A DNA stretch of 64,000 bases from Anaerotignum propionicum DSM 1682 (GTDB taxonomy: Bacteria; Bacillota; Clostridia; Lachnospirales; Anaerotignaceae). This document shows, piece by piece, positions 1 through 8,563 of this stretch. The notes under the pieces were generated by a model. The model searched no databases, had not been told where the DNA came from, and saw only the letters and a program-made list of their open reading frames with translations. The translations under genes and the position numbers were made by a program. Position 1 is the stretch's first letter, and every line of letters begins with the position of its first letter. Location: contig NZ_CP014223.1 of NCBI RefSeq assembly GCF_001561955.1, forward strand, positions 682,001-746,000, written 5' to 3'.

Positions 1-594
1 AGCGGTATGGATCAGCCGTTGGGGATGAATATTGGCAATAGCTTGGAAGTAATAGAAGCAATTGAGGTTTTAAAAGGAAATGTTGGCGGTGATTTGTTAG
101 AGGTATCCCTTACTTTGGGCGCTTATATGATTCTGATGGCAGGGCGAGTAAATAGCTTAGAACAAGGGAAATATTTATTACAACACCACATTAAAAATGG
201 CATGGGACTGGATAAGTTTCGTGAGCTTTTGGTACAGCAAGGCGGAAATCCTGTTATCATTGATGACTATTCATTATTACCTTTAGCGCCATGTAAAGTG
301 ACTGTTTTTGCACAAAAAGAGGGCTATTTAAATCATATGAACACTGCATTAATTGGAAGAGCTTCCTTAGAGACAGGGGCAGGGCGTGCCTATAAGGAGC
401 AGCCTTTGGATTTTGGTGCAGGGATTGTTATGAAGAAGCGCTTAGGGGATACGGTAAAAGAGGGAGACCCCTTGGCGGAGATTTTTGCAGCTAGTGATGA
501 AAAGTGTGAAAATGCAGCGAAATATTTACAACAGGCAATTACAATTGGGATACAAAGGCAACCTTTGCCTCCATTGATTTTGAAAACAATTTGA
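1..594 (+). CDS. pdp: Pyrimidine-nucleoside phosphorylase, C-terminal part (cut by window start)
   Basis: The frame is open from base 1 and reads SG-MDQPLG, so the true start lies upstream. The fragment covers the last ~197 residues. It contains the conserved MDQPLG...GNSLEV segment of the thymidine/pyrimidine phosphorylase family, and the C-terminal alpha/beta domain with [13 protein letters not shown] near residues 120-135. The family splits thymidine, deoxyuridine or uridine with phosphate into base and (deoxy)ribose-1-phosphate in the cytoplasm. The stop overlaps the leader of deoB, whose mutase handles the sugar phosphate released here, so the two form one salvage operon. Choosing between DeoA and Pdp needs the missing N-terminus. 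Confidence 0.93.
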   Translation, partial: SGMDQPLGMNIGNSLEVIEAIEVLKGNVGGDLLEVSLTLGAYMILMAGRVNSLEQGKYLLQHHIKNGMGLDKFRELLVQQGGNPVIIDDYSLLPLAPCKVTVFAQKEGYLNHMNTALIGRASLETGAGRAYKEQPLDFGAGIVMKKRLGDTVKEGDPLAEIFAASDEKCENAAKYLQQAITIGIQRQPLPPLILKTI

Positions 595-614
595 GTATGG
601 AAAGGACGATGCTT

Positions 615-1793
615 ATGAAGAGAGCGATTATTGTTGTGTTAGATAGTGTGGGAATTGGTGAATTACCTGATGCCAAGGATTTTGGTGATGTTGGCAGTAA
701 TACATTGGTTAATATTAAGAAAGTACGCCCACAAACAGAATTGAAAAATATGAGTGCTCTGGGTTTGGGCAATATTCAAGGAGAGGACATTTACCTTTTA
801 GGTAAAACGGATGCACCTCAAGGGGCATTTGGCAAAATGGCTGAAAAATCTATCGGGAAAGATACCACTACAGGGCATTGGGAAATGGCGGGAATCATTA
901 CAGCAAAGCCATTCCCTACATTTACAAAAACTGGTTTCCCTAAAGAGGTAATGGATGCTTTTGAGCAGGCCATCGGAACAAAAACACTGGGGAACATAGC
1001 GGCATCCGGTACTCAAATTATTCAGGATTTAGGTGCTGAGCATGTAAAGACGGGCTATCCTATTGTTTATACCTCTGCGGACAGTGTTTTTCAAATTGCG
1101 GCTCATGAGGCAGTAATTTCCATTGAAAAGCTTTATGAGATGTGCCAAAAAGCAAGGGAAATCTTGACAGGAGAGTATGGCGTTGCCCGTGTGATTGCCC
1201 GTCCTTTTGTGGGAGAGAACGGCAACTATACGAGAACCAAAAACAGAAGAGACTTTTCTTTGCCTCCTACAGGGACTACAATTTTGGACTTGGCCAAGGA
1301 AAAGGGTTTAAATGTAACTGCTGTTGGAAAAATAGAGGATATTTTTGAGCACAGAGGCATTACTCGTGCTGACCATACCACAAATAATAATGAGGGTATT
1401 GAAAAGACTATTTTCTATGCGAAAGAAGAATTTGAAGGAATTCTCTTTACTAATTTGGTGGATACCGATATGATATATGGCCACCGCAATGATGTGGAAG
1501 GGTATGCAGGTGCTTTGGAGTATTTTGACAGCAAACTGCCAGAAATTATTGCACAAATGAAGGATGAGGATATTCTCTTTATAACAGCTGACCATGGATG
1601 TGATCCCACTACCCCCAGCACAGACCATTCCAGAGAGTATGTGCCCTTGCTGGTTTATGGGAAAAAGGTTAAAGCGGGTGTGGATTTAGGCGTACGTAAA
1701 TCCTTTGCTGATTTAGGTCAGACAATTTCTGATTATTTAGGGCTTAATGCAAGATTTGAAGCAGAGAGCTTTTTAAATGAGATTTTGATGTAA
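615..1793 (+). CDS. deoB: Phosphopentomutase
   Basis: Interconverts (deoxy)ribose-1-phosphate and -5-phosphate, feeding nucleoside sugars into the pentose phosphate pathway. The 393-residue product has the family's usual length. It shows the alkaline-phosphatase-fold metal sites: Asp in [14 protein letters not shown] near the N-terminus, the TTTGHWEM segment near residues 83-91 that carries the phosphoacceptor Thr, and [16 protein letters not shown] near the C-terminus. ATG 615 is preferred because GGAAAGGA sits about 9 bases upstream; in-frame starts at 591, 597 and 609 are worse spaced. It directly follows pdp, and a hairpin terminator at 1811-1840 ends the unit. Confidence 0.96.
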   Translation: MKRAIIVVLDSVGIGELPDAKDFGDVGSNTLVNIKKVRPQTELKNMSALGLGNIQGEDIYLLGKTDAPQGAFGKMAEKSIGKDTTTGHWEMAGIITAKPFPTFTKTGFPKEVMDAFEQAIGTKTLGNIAASGTQIIQDLGAEHVKTGYPIVYTSADSVFQIAAHEAVISIEKLYEMCQKAREILTGEYGVARVIARPFVGENGNYTRTKNRRDFSLPPTGTTILDLAKEKGLNVTAVGKIEDIFEHRGITRADHTTNNNEGIEKTIFYAKEEFEGILFTNLVDTDMIYGHRNDVEGYAGALEYFDSKLPEIIAQMKDEDILFITADHGCDPTTPSTDHSREYVPLLVYGKKVKAGVDLGVRKSFADLGQTISDYLGLNARFEAESFLNEILM

Positions 1794-1810
1794 ATGCATT
1801 GGATGAAAAG

Positions 1811-1840
1811 GGCGGGTCTTAGGAACCGCCTTATTTTTTT
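1811..1840 (+). terminator. Terminator after deoB
   Basis: GGCGG (1811) pairs with CCGCC (ending 1830) around a short loop, followed by TTATTTTTTT. Confidence 0.8.
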
Positions 1841-1961
1841 GTATGCTTTATTTATAATTGTAATAACTAATATTAATCTTTTTTAATTATGACGATAAAA
1901 ATTTGGTGACAATTGGTTCATATGGGTGTACAATCAAAAAAACAACGGAAGGATGACAAAA

Positions 1962-2519
1962 ATGGATAAAAAAATCACTCTTCGACTGGCTTCTGCATCA
2001 GATGCAGAAAGGATTTTAGCTATATATGCCCCTTATGTTACTGATACGACAGTTACCTTTGAGTATGAAGTACCGTCGGTGCAGGAATTTGCTTTTCGCA
2101 TTGTTAATATACTGCAAAAATACCCTTATTATGTAGCTTTAGTGGATGGCGTAATCGCTGGGTATTGTTATGCTGCTCCTTTTCGTGGACGTGCAGCATA
2201 TGATTGGTCAGTAGAAACAACGATTTATATTAAACAGGATTTTCGTGGCTACGGCATTGGCTCTATGCTTTATTCTGCACTGGAGGCGACTCTGAAAACC
2301 CAAGGTGTTTTGACTATGATTTCCTGTATTGCTTATCCAAATCCTCCCAGCAATGCGTTTCACGAAAAAATGGGCTTTCGCAAGGTGGGGCATTTTTCCC
2401 AGAGTGGTTATAAACTGGGTCAATGGGTAGACATTGTTTGGCTGGAGAAACATATAGGAGAACATGATACAATTCCTTCACCAGTCACCCCTTTTTCAAT
2501 CTTGGGTAATAATAAATAA
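1962..2519 (+). CDS. GNAT-family N-acetyltransferase, phosphinothricin acetyltransferase-like
   Basis: A 185-residue single-domain acetyltransferase that uses acetyl-CoA on an amine. LRLASASDAERILAIYAPYV at the N-terminus and the later FRGYGIGSMLYSAL segment (acetyl-CoA pyrophosphate loop, pattern R-G-x-G-I/G-S) match the PAT/Bar branch, as do AYPNPPSNAFHEKMGF and KLGQWVDIVWLEK. The exact substrate (phosphinothricin, methionine sulfone or another small amine) cannot be read from the sequence. ATG 1962 is chosen because GGAAGG lies 9 bases upstream; GTG 1926 and ATG 1953 lack such spacing. It is monocistronic, between two hairpin terminators. Confidence 0.85.
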   Translation: MDKKITLRLASASDAERILAIYAPYVTDTTVTFEYEVPSVQEFAFRIVNILQKYPYYVALVDGVIAGYCYAAPFRGRAAYDWSVETTIYIKQDFRGYGIGSMLYSALEATLKTQGVLTMISCIAYPNPPSNAFHEKMGFRKVGHFSQSGYKLGQWVDIVWLEKHIGEHDTIPSPVTPFSILGNNK

Positions 2520-2604
2520 AATTTTTCTTTGAATGATGTATTTATAAAAAAATAAAAGCAATGTTTCTCTTCTCAGTTTAAAATAGAAACAGCATACATA
2601 AACG

Positions 2605-2640
2605 AAACGTCCTGCAATTTACAGGACGTTTAAATTTTAT
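2605..2640. terminator. Bidirectional hairpin between converging genes
   Basis: Ten-base perfect arms AAACGTCCTG (2605-2614) and CAGGACGTTT (2622-2631) are followed by an AT-rich tail. The hairpin lies between the acetyltransferase (+) and pncB (-). Confidence 0.75.
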
Positions 2641-2680
2641 AACGATTCTATACATAAAAATAAAGAGCTTCCTAATGAAA

Positions 2681-4135
2681 TTAATTTGTGCTCATTTCAT
2701 CGATCAAGCGATTCTTTAATTGTGATAATTTTTCCGACAAATCAACAGGTACAATGTGGGGATTATTTAAGCGCAAATGCTCGTCCCAAAGAGATTTCTT
2801 TTCACTATTGCAGAATGCTTGAATGTCCATGGTTTGGGGTGATTCATATACTTGCTTACCATCTATAAAAATTGGTACCAAAAGTTCTTTTACATAAAAA
2901 GTACCAGCTTCTAATTCCATTTTACGCCATTTGGCATTACTATCACGAATAACCATATCTTGACTCTCATCTACGGTTTCATGTTCCAATGCAATTAAAT
3001 CAGCCTTGATTTTATCTGTGTTTTTATCGTAAAAACGGAAGACTTTTTTAATTCCAGGATTGGTTACCTTACCAGGATTATTGGACAGCTTAATTTTAGG
3101 GACAAATGTACCATTTTCATCTTCCTCGGCTGCCAGCTTGTACACCCCTCCAAATGCAGGACAGTCGTCACTGGTGATGAGCTTTGTTCCTACGCCCCAA
3201 AGGTTGATTTTTGCACCTTGGGATTTTAAACTGGCAATCAGGTTTTCGTCCAAATCGCTGGAGGCACTAATGATTGCATCTCCAAAGCCTGCTTCCTCCA
3301 GCATAACCTTTGCACATTTTGAAAGGTACGCCAAGTCACCGCTGTCTAATCGAATGCCGTATTTTCCCTTAAGCATTCCTGCTGCCTTCATTTCCTGAAA
3401 TACTTTAATGGCATTGGGAACGCCGCTTTTTAAGGTATTATAAGTGTCTACCAACAGCAGGCAGTTATCTGGGAATAGCTTTGCATATGCACGAAATGCA
3501 GTGATTTCATTGGGAAAACTCATAACCCAGCTATGGGCATGAGTGCCCTTTACGGGTACATCAAACAGTTTTCCAGTCAATACGTTGCTCGTTCCGCAGC
3601 ATCCACCAATGACAGCCGCTCTGGCGCCTAAAACACCGGCATCAGGCCCTTGGGCACGGCGCAAGCCAAACTCCATAACTGGGTCGCCTTGGGCAGCCCA
3701 AACAACACGAGAGGCCTTTGTAGCAATGAGACTTTGGTGGTTTATAATATTTAACAGTGCAGTTTCAAGAAGTTGCGCTTCAACAATAGGCGCTTTCACA
3801 CGCAATAATGGTTCATGGGGAAACACAACCGTTCCTTCGGGAATTGCATAAATCTCTCCTGAAAAACGGAAGTCTTTCAAAAAATCAATAAAGTCCTCTG
3901 AAAACAAGTTAAGGCTTGTTAAATAATCAATGTCATCCTTTGTAAATCGCAGCCCATTGATATACTCGATAACCTGCTGTAAACCTGCGGTTACGGCATA
4001 TCCATTTCCGCTTGGGTTTTTTCTGTAATAAAGATCGAACACTACTTTTTTGTTGTAGGCTCCAGTTGTAAAATATCCCTGCATCATAGTCAATTCATAC
4101 AGGTCAGTTAACAGAGCCAAATCTCGTCCTTTCAT
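2681..4135 (-). CDS. pncB: Nicotinate phosphoribosyltransferase
   Basis: Makes nicotinate mononucleotide from nicotinate and PRPP with ATP, the entry step of NAD salvage. The 484-residue product matches the Gram-positive PncB length. Recognisable pieces are LLTDLYELTMMQGYF at the N-terminus, GLRRAQGPDAG, GTHAHSWVMSFPNE around the phosphorylated-histidine region, and IRLDSGDLAYLS in the PRPP-binding barrel. The start has AAAGGAG about 9 bases upstream. A sigma-A-like promoter (TTGCTT, 17 bases, TATAAT) lies at 4191-4219. No neighbouring NAD genes are seen, so it stands alone. Confidence 0.95.
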   Translation of the reverse strand: MKGRDLALLTDLYELTMMQGYFTTGAYNKKVVFDLYYRKNPSGNGYAVTAGLQQVIEYINGLRFTKDDIDYLTSLNLFSEDFIDFLKDFRFSGEIYAIPEGTVVFPHEPLLRVKAPIVEAQLLETALLNIINHQSLIATKASRVVWAAQGDPVMEFGLRRAQGPDAGVLGARAAVIGGCCGTSNVLTGKLFDVPVKGTHAHSWVMSFPNEITAFRAYAKLFPDNCLLLVDTYNTLKSGVPNAIKVFQEMKAAGMLKGKYGIRLDSGDLAYLSKCAKVMLEEAGFGDAIISASSDLDENLIASLKSQGAKINLWGVGTKLITSDDCPAFGGVYKLAAEEDENGTFVPKIKLSNNPGKVTNPGIKKVFRFYDKNTDKIKADLIALEHETVDESQDMVIRDSNAKWRKMELEAGTFYVKELLVPIFIDGKQVYESPQTMDIQAFCNSEKKSLWDEHLRLNNPHIVPVDLSEKLSQLKNRLIDEMSTN

Positions 4136-4190
4136 AGCTGATTTCTCCTTTATTTTTTCCTATCTGCAGGAACAATTAATAAACACTTGT

Positions 4191-4219
4191 ATTATACACA
4201 ATTTAAAGTAATAAAGCAA
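4191..4219 (-). promoter_or_regulatory. Promoter of pncB
   Basis: Read on the minus strand: TTGCTT, a 17-base spacer, then TATAAT, about 55 bases upstream of the pncB start. No NiaR-type operator could be assigned. Confidence 0.6.
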
Positions 4220-4503
4220 ATTTTTCCACACATCGGTTCTTTATACAATATTTCTAATGATTTGTCTATGATGAACAAATTATACACACTAATTTAATGC
4301 AATGTGCTTAAATACATTTGTTTTTTCATAATTATTTTTATGATAAAATACAGTGTATCATTTTTCAGGGAAAGTATTATTATTTTTTTATGACTCAAGC
4401 TTTGACGCATATTCGGAGAAGATGTGCTTTTCTAAAAAGTTGTATACTGTACCGATGTACACAACATACTTGCTAAAAACAAAGAAAAAACTGCAAAAAA
4501 CCC

Positions 4504-4532
4504 TTTACTTCTTTTTAGGCACAATGTATAAT
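4504..4532 (+). promoter_or_regulatory. Promoter of the T-box/ileS unit
   Basis: TTTACT (4504-4509), 17 bases, then TATAAT (4527-4532), placing the transcript start just before the T-box leader. Confidence 0.65.
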
Positions 4533-4559
4533 GCTAACGTATAAGAAAAAACACAATGA

Positions 4560-4812
4560 AGGAGACAGTATATATTTTCAATATGATTACAGAGAGTCGG
4601 GGCTTGGTGGGATCCCTTCGTCATAGAAAATATAGAAAATCACTCCGGAGTGGCAGTCCAAACGGTTTTTTTACCCAGTAGGCGCTGTCGTTTGCCCGCG
4701 TTAAGGGTCGGCGTCATTAAATTGTGATGCTTAGAGTGGATGGCAAAATTGCTGTCAAATCAGGTGGTACCGCGAACCCTTTCGTCCTGTGTTGGATGAA
4801 AGGGTCTTTTTT
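4560..4812 (+). ncRNA. T-box leader, isoleucine-specific by context
   Basis: A tRNA-sensing leader before ileS. The hallmark T-box AGGTGGTACCGCG is at 4762-4774. It is directly followed by a 12-base-pair terminator stem (4776-4787 with 4794-4805, one G-U pair) and a T-run. A Stem I-like stretch begins with AGAGAGTCGGGG near 4590. The likely specifier is ATC at 4639-4641, in the GAAAATCAC context usual for the specifier loop; it codes Ile and agrees with the downstream gene. Uncharged tRNA-Ile should stabilise the antiterminator and let transcription reach ileS. The specifier position is inferred by eye. Confidence 0.9.
4776..4812 (+). terminator. Regulated terminator of the ileS T-box
   Basis: ACCCTTTCGTCC pairs with GGATGAAAGGGT and is followed by CTTTTTT. 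The 5' arm overlaps the antiterminator bulge region, as T-boxes require. Confidence 0.88.
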
Positions 4813-4996
4813 CGTTTCAGGCAATGGCAAAAATACAGGTTTTGCAATACTTTTTCCAAATTTTCTAAAAAAATGAATGGACCTTTAGAAACCAGTCAAA
4901 AATGGAAGAGTATTTGTATTTTTATGCTGAATGCAATCACCACCCTTTTCATTTGAAAAATAGTGTATTTATAAATGAAGTTAAGGAGGAATTCAT

Positions 4997-7900
4997 ATGT
5001 ATGACAAAGTGCCAACCAATATGAACTTCGTGGAAAGAGAAGTTCAAGTAGAAAAATTTTGGAAGGAAAATGATATCTTTGGAAAGAGCATCAAAGCTAG
5101 AGAGGGTGCTCCCGTTTTTACTTTTTATGATGGCCCCCCTACGGCAAACGGAAAGCCTCATATCGGCCATATCATCACCAGAGCGGTAAAGGATTTGATT
5201 CCTCGTTATAAAACCATGAAGGGCTACAAGGTTTTGAGAAAAGCAGGTTGGGATACCCATGGACTGCCTGTTGAGTTGGAAGTGGAAAAGGCTTTGGGCT
5301 TAGATGGCAAGCCACAAATTGAAAAATACGGCGTAGAACCTTTCATTGCAAAATGTAAAGAAAGCGTTTGGACATACGAGAAGGAATGGCGCTCAATGAG
5401 TGACCGTGTTGGCTTCTGGGCAGATATGGACCATCCATATGTAACCTATCATAATGAATATATCGAGTCTGAATGGTGGGCGTTAAAGAAAATTTGGGAT
5501 AAAGGTTTGCTTTACAAAGGTCATAAGGTCGTTCCTTATTGCCCTCGTTGCGGTACTGCTCTTTCTTCCCACGAGGTTGCTCAGGGCTATAAAGACGTAA
5601 AAGAAACCTCTGCTATCGCAAAATTCAAGGTGGAAGGTAAGGATAATGAGTATTTCTTAGCTTGGACAACAACCCCTTGGACATTGCCTTCTAACATTGC
5701 ATTAACGGTAAATGCGAAGGAAACCTATGCAAGAGTAAAATATCAGGACTTTATTGCAATCATGGCAGAAGCCCTTCTGAATGACGTTTTGGGTGAAGGT
5801 AACTATGAAGTTTTGGAGACCATGAAAGGTCAGGCATTGGAATATATGCGTTATGAGCCTTTATTCAGCTTCTTGGAGAATGATCCCAAGGCGTTTATCG
5901 TAACCTGCGATCCTTATGTAACCTTAACAGATGGTACTGGTATTGTTCACTCCGCAGGTGCATTTGGTGAGGACGATGCTCGTGTTTGCCAGAAATATGG
6001 CGTACCTTTCCGTCAGTATGTTGACAGCCAAGGCCTTATGACAGAGGAAACAGGCCCCTTTGCAGGATTGTTTGTGAAGGATGCCGATGCAAAGGTAATT
6101 GAACAGATGGAGCAGGACGGCTCTTTGTTTGCCGCAATTCCTTTTGAGCATAATTATCCTTTCTGCTGGAGATGTGATACACCTCTCATCTACTATGCAA
6201 GAAGCACATGGTTTATCAAAATGACAGCTTTAAAGGATCAATTGGTAGCAAATAACCGTACCATCAATTGGTATCCAGATAATATCAAGGAAGGCCGTTT
6301 TGGTAATTTCTTGGAAAACGTAATCGATTGGGGTCTTTCTCGTGAACGTTACTGGGGCACACCATTGCCCATCTGGGAATGTGAATGTGGACATAGACAC
6401 ACCATCGGCAGTATTGCTGAATTGAAGGAAATGTCCCCCGATTGCCCTGAAAATATAGAGTTGCATAAGCCTTTTATTGACGCAGTGCATATTGTTTGCC
6501 CTGAATGTGGTAAGCAGATGACCCGAGTTTCCGAAGTAATCGACTGTTGGTTCGATAGTGGTGCGATGCCCTTTGCACAGTGGCATTATCCATTTGAAAA
6601 TAAAGAAGTTTTTGAAGAAAATTTCCCTGCTGACTTTATCAGTGAGGCGGTTGACCAGACCCGTGGCTGGTTCTATACTTTGCTAGCAGTAAGTACACTG
6701 TTGTTTGATTGTGCTTCCTTTAAAAACTGTATCGTGCTTGGACATGTTCAGGATAAGAATGGTCAGAAAATGAGTAAGCATAAAGGCAATGTTGTTGACC
6801 CTTGGGAAGCATTGAATAAGCAGGGCGCTGATGCTGTTCGCTGGTATTTCTATGCAAATAGTGCACCTTGGCTCCCCAGCCGTTATTATGATGAAGCGGT
6901 AAGCGAAATGCAGAGAAAATTCATGGGTACTCTTTGGAATACCTATGCATTCTATATCCTTTATGCAAATATTGACCAGTTCAACCCAACCAACTATCAG
7001 TTGGAATATGACAAACTGCTTCCTATGGATAAATGGATTTTGTCAAAGCTGCAAACATTAAATAAGTTTGTGGATGAAAGCTTAGAGGGTTACAAACTGA
7101 CAGAGCCTGCAAGAGCTATGGCTGAATTCGTAGATGCCCTTTCCAATTGGTATGTAAGAAGAAGCCGCGAACGCTTCTGGGCAGAAGGTATGGAGCAGGA
7201 TAAGATTAATGCATATATGACCCTGTATACCGTACTTGAAACCATGTGTAAGCTTGCTTCACCATTTACACCTTTCATCACCGAAGAGATCTATGGCAAC
7301 CTTGTGAAAAAGGCAGATCCTACAGCACCTGAAAGTGTTCACCTTTGCGATTGGCCAGAATATCATGCAGATTGGGTAGACACTGATTTGGAAAGCAATA
7401 TGGATTTTGTATTGAAGGTTGTAGTGGAAGGCCGTGCGGCAAGAAATACGGCGAACATGAAGAACCGTCAGCCTTTGGCTATGATGTATGTAAAATCTGA
7501 AAAAGAATTGCCAGAGCTTTACCGCAACATCATCACAGAAGAATTGAATGTAAAAGGATTGACTTTTACAGATAATGTGGAAGACTTTACTGCATATACC
7601 TTCAAGCCTCAGCTAAGAACTTTGGGTAAAAAATACGGCAAGCTGGTACCTGCAATCAGCACTGCTTTGAAGGAAGTTGAAGGGGCTGAGTTTATGGCCA
7701 CCCTGCGTGCAGAAGGAAAGGCGACCCTTACTGTAGAAGGGGAAGAAGTTATTCTGGAAATGGATGATGTTTTGGTGGATACTTCCGAAAAAGGCGGCTT
7801 CGTTTCCAGCGGTGACAATAATTTGACAGTAGTTTTGGATACAAACATGACACCTGAATTGGTTGAGGAAGGCTTTGTTCGTGAAGTTGTAAGTAAAATT

Positions 7901-8110
7901 CAGACCATGCGTAAGGAAGCGAACTTTAATGTAACTGATCGTATTCGTGTATTCCACAGCGGCAATGATAAAATTGCTGAAATTCTGAAAAATAACGATG
8001 TTTCCGTTGACGTTTTGGCGGAAGAGGTAGTTGCAAAAGAAGGCGGGGAGCTGTCTAAGGAATGGAATATCAACGGTGAGGTTGTAACCTTAGGTGTTTC
8101 CAGAGTATAA
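4997..8110 (+). CDS. ileS: Isoleucyl-tRNA synthetase
   Basis: Charges tRNA-Ile with isoleucine in the cytoplasm. The class I signatures are present: PHIGHI (HIGH at residues 55-58) and KMSKH (591-595). Between them lies the editing domain, with AWTTTPWTLPSN and SAGAFGEDD. A DALSNWYVRRSRERFW anticodon-domain segment follows. At 1037 residues, and with a KMSKH motif, it resembles the long eukaryote-like type of IleS common in Clostridia, which family knowledge links to reduced mupirocin sensitivity. AAGGAGG sits 8 bases before ATG 4997. Expression is controlled by the T-box upstream, and a hairpin terminator follows. Confidence 0.98.
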   Translation: MYDKVPTNMNFVEREVQVEKFWKENDIFGKSIKAREGAPVFTFYDGPPTANGKPHIGHIITRAVKDLIPRYKTMKGYKVLRKAGWDTHGLPVELEVEKALGLDGKPQIEKYGVEPFIAKCKESVWTYEKEWRSMSDRVGFWADMDHPYVTYHNEYIESEWWALKKIWDKGLLYKGHKVVPYCPRCGTALSSHEVAQGYKDVKETSAIAKFKVEGKDNEYFLAWTTTPWTLPSNIALTVNAKETYARVKYQDFIAIMAEALLNDVLGEGNYEVLETMKGQALEYMRYEPLFSFLENDPKAFIVTCDPYVTLTDGTGIVHSAGAFGEDDARVCQKYGVPFRQYVDSQGLMTEETGPFAGLFVKDADAKVIEQMEQDGSLFAAIPFEHNYPFCWRCDTPLIYYARSTWFIKMTALKDQLVANNRTINWYPDNIKEGRFGNFLENVIDWGLSRERYWGTPLPIWECECGHRHTIGSIAELKEMSPDCPENIELHKPFIDAVHIVCPECGKQMTRVSEVIDCWFDSGAMPFAQWHYPFENKEVFEENFPADFISEAVDQTRGWFYTLLAVSTLLFDCASFKNCIVLGHVQDKNGQKMSKHKGNVVDPWEALNKQGADAVRWYFYANSAPWLPSRYYDEAVSEMQRKFMGTLWNTYAFYILYANIDQFNPTNYQLEYDKLLPMDKWILSKLQTLNKFVDESLEGYKLTEPARAMAEFVDALSNWYVRRSRERFWAEGMEQDKINAYMTLYTVLETMCKLASPFTPFITEEIYGNLVKKADPTAPESVHLCDWPEYHADWVDTDLESNMDFVLKVVVEGRAARNTANMKNRQPLAMMYVKSEKELPELYRNIITEELNVKGLTFTDNVEDFTAYTFKPQLRTLGKKYGKLVPAISTALKEVEGAEFMATLRAEGKATLTVEGEEVILEMDDVLVDTSEKGGFVSSGDNNLTVVLDTNMTPELVEEGFVREVVSKIQTMRKEANFNVTDRIRVFHSGNDKIAEILKNNDVSVDVLAEEVVAKEGGELSKEWNINGEVVTLGVSRV

Positions 8111-8187
8111 GTAAATTGTGCCCTTAATATTTGTAGCATGACAAAGAAATGTTACAATAAACAGAATACTTTTTATATTTAGATTTT

Positions 8188-8219
8188 AAGAGGTATCCGT
8201 TTTTACGGATGCCTCTTTT
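8188..8219 (+). terminator. Terminator after ileS
   Basis: AGAGGTATCCGT (8188-8199) pairs with ACGGATGCCTCT (8204-8215) with one G-U pair, followed by TTTTA. Confidence 0.85.
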
Positions 8220-8242
8220 ATTGTTCGCTTTAGCTTGATAAA

Positions 8243-8263
8243 ACCACCTGCTCTGCAGGTGGT
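8243..8263. repeat. Perfect 9-bp hairpin flanked by CTTTAGCT copies
   Basis: ACCACCTGC and GCAGGTGGT are separated by three bases, with no T-run. CTTTAGCT occurs on both sides (about 8228 and 8278). The shape recalls REP-like or IS200/IS605-end hairpins, but no transposase is nearby. It may be a remnant or a dispersed repeat. Confidence 0.4.
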
Positions 8264-8400
8264 AAGAATGGTTTTTGCTTTAGCTGTAAGACTTTTGTTT
8301 TTCCAATAATAAAGGGGCTTATACAAAATATAATAATTTAAAACCGTTTTAACGGTAGCGGGGCGAATATTGCATAAGAAATATTTTTTCAATACGTCCA

Positions 8401-8463
8401 CGGGTGTTGCCAGTACCAGCCCCTTATAAAGGTAGGACAGACCACCAGCTGAGCTAGTCGTCC
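8401..8463 (-). other. tRNA-like remnant or structured RNA of unknown type
   Basis: On the minus strand the segment starts GGACGAC-TA, then shows AGCTCAGCTGG, typical of a tRNA D-arm (8445-8455). About 16 bases later it has CC-TTTATAA-GG, an anticodon-loop-like element. No TTCGA T-arm, matching acceptor 3' strand or proper D-stem closure is visible, so it is not a functional canonical tRNA. On the plus strand AGGAC-A-GAC pairs with GTC-GTCCT as a bulged stem. The same stretch can be read as an open frame on the minus strand without a start. Its role is unknown. Confidence 0.25.
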
Positions 8464-8563
8464 TGATTAATCCAGAATATAGAGGGTGATTAAATCACTT
8501 TACAGCATCTCTCTTTTCGGATATAGTTAATTATGTATACATAAATAGGAAAGGAGTTGCAAT

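Noticed and set aside
4353-4544. 63-codon open frame upstream of the T-box
   Set aside because: It runs over the ileS promoter and has no ribosome site or family match.
8186-8401. 71-codon minus-strand frame after ileS
   Set aside because: Its C-terminal half is the ileS terminator hairpin read backwards, and there is no ribosome site.
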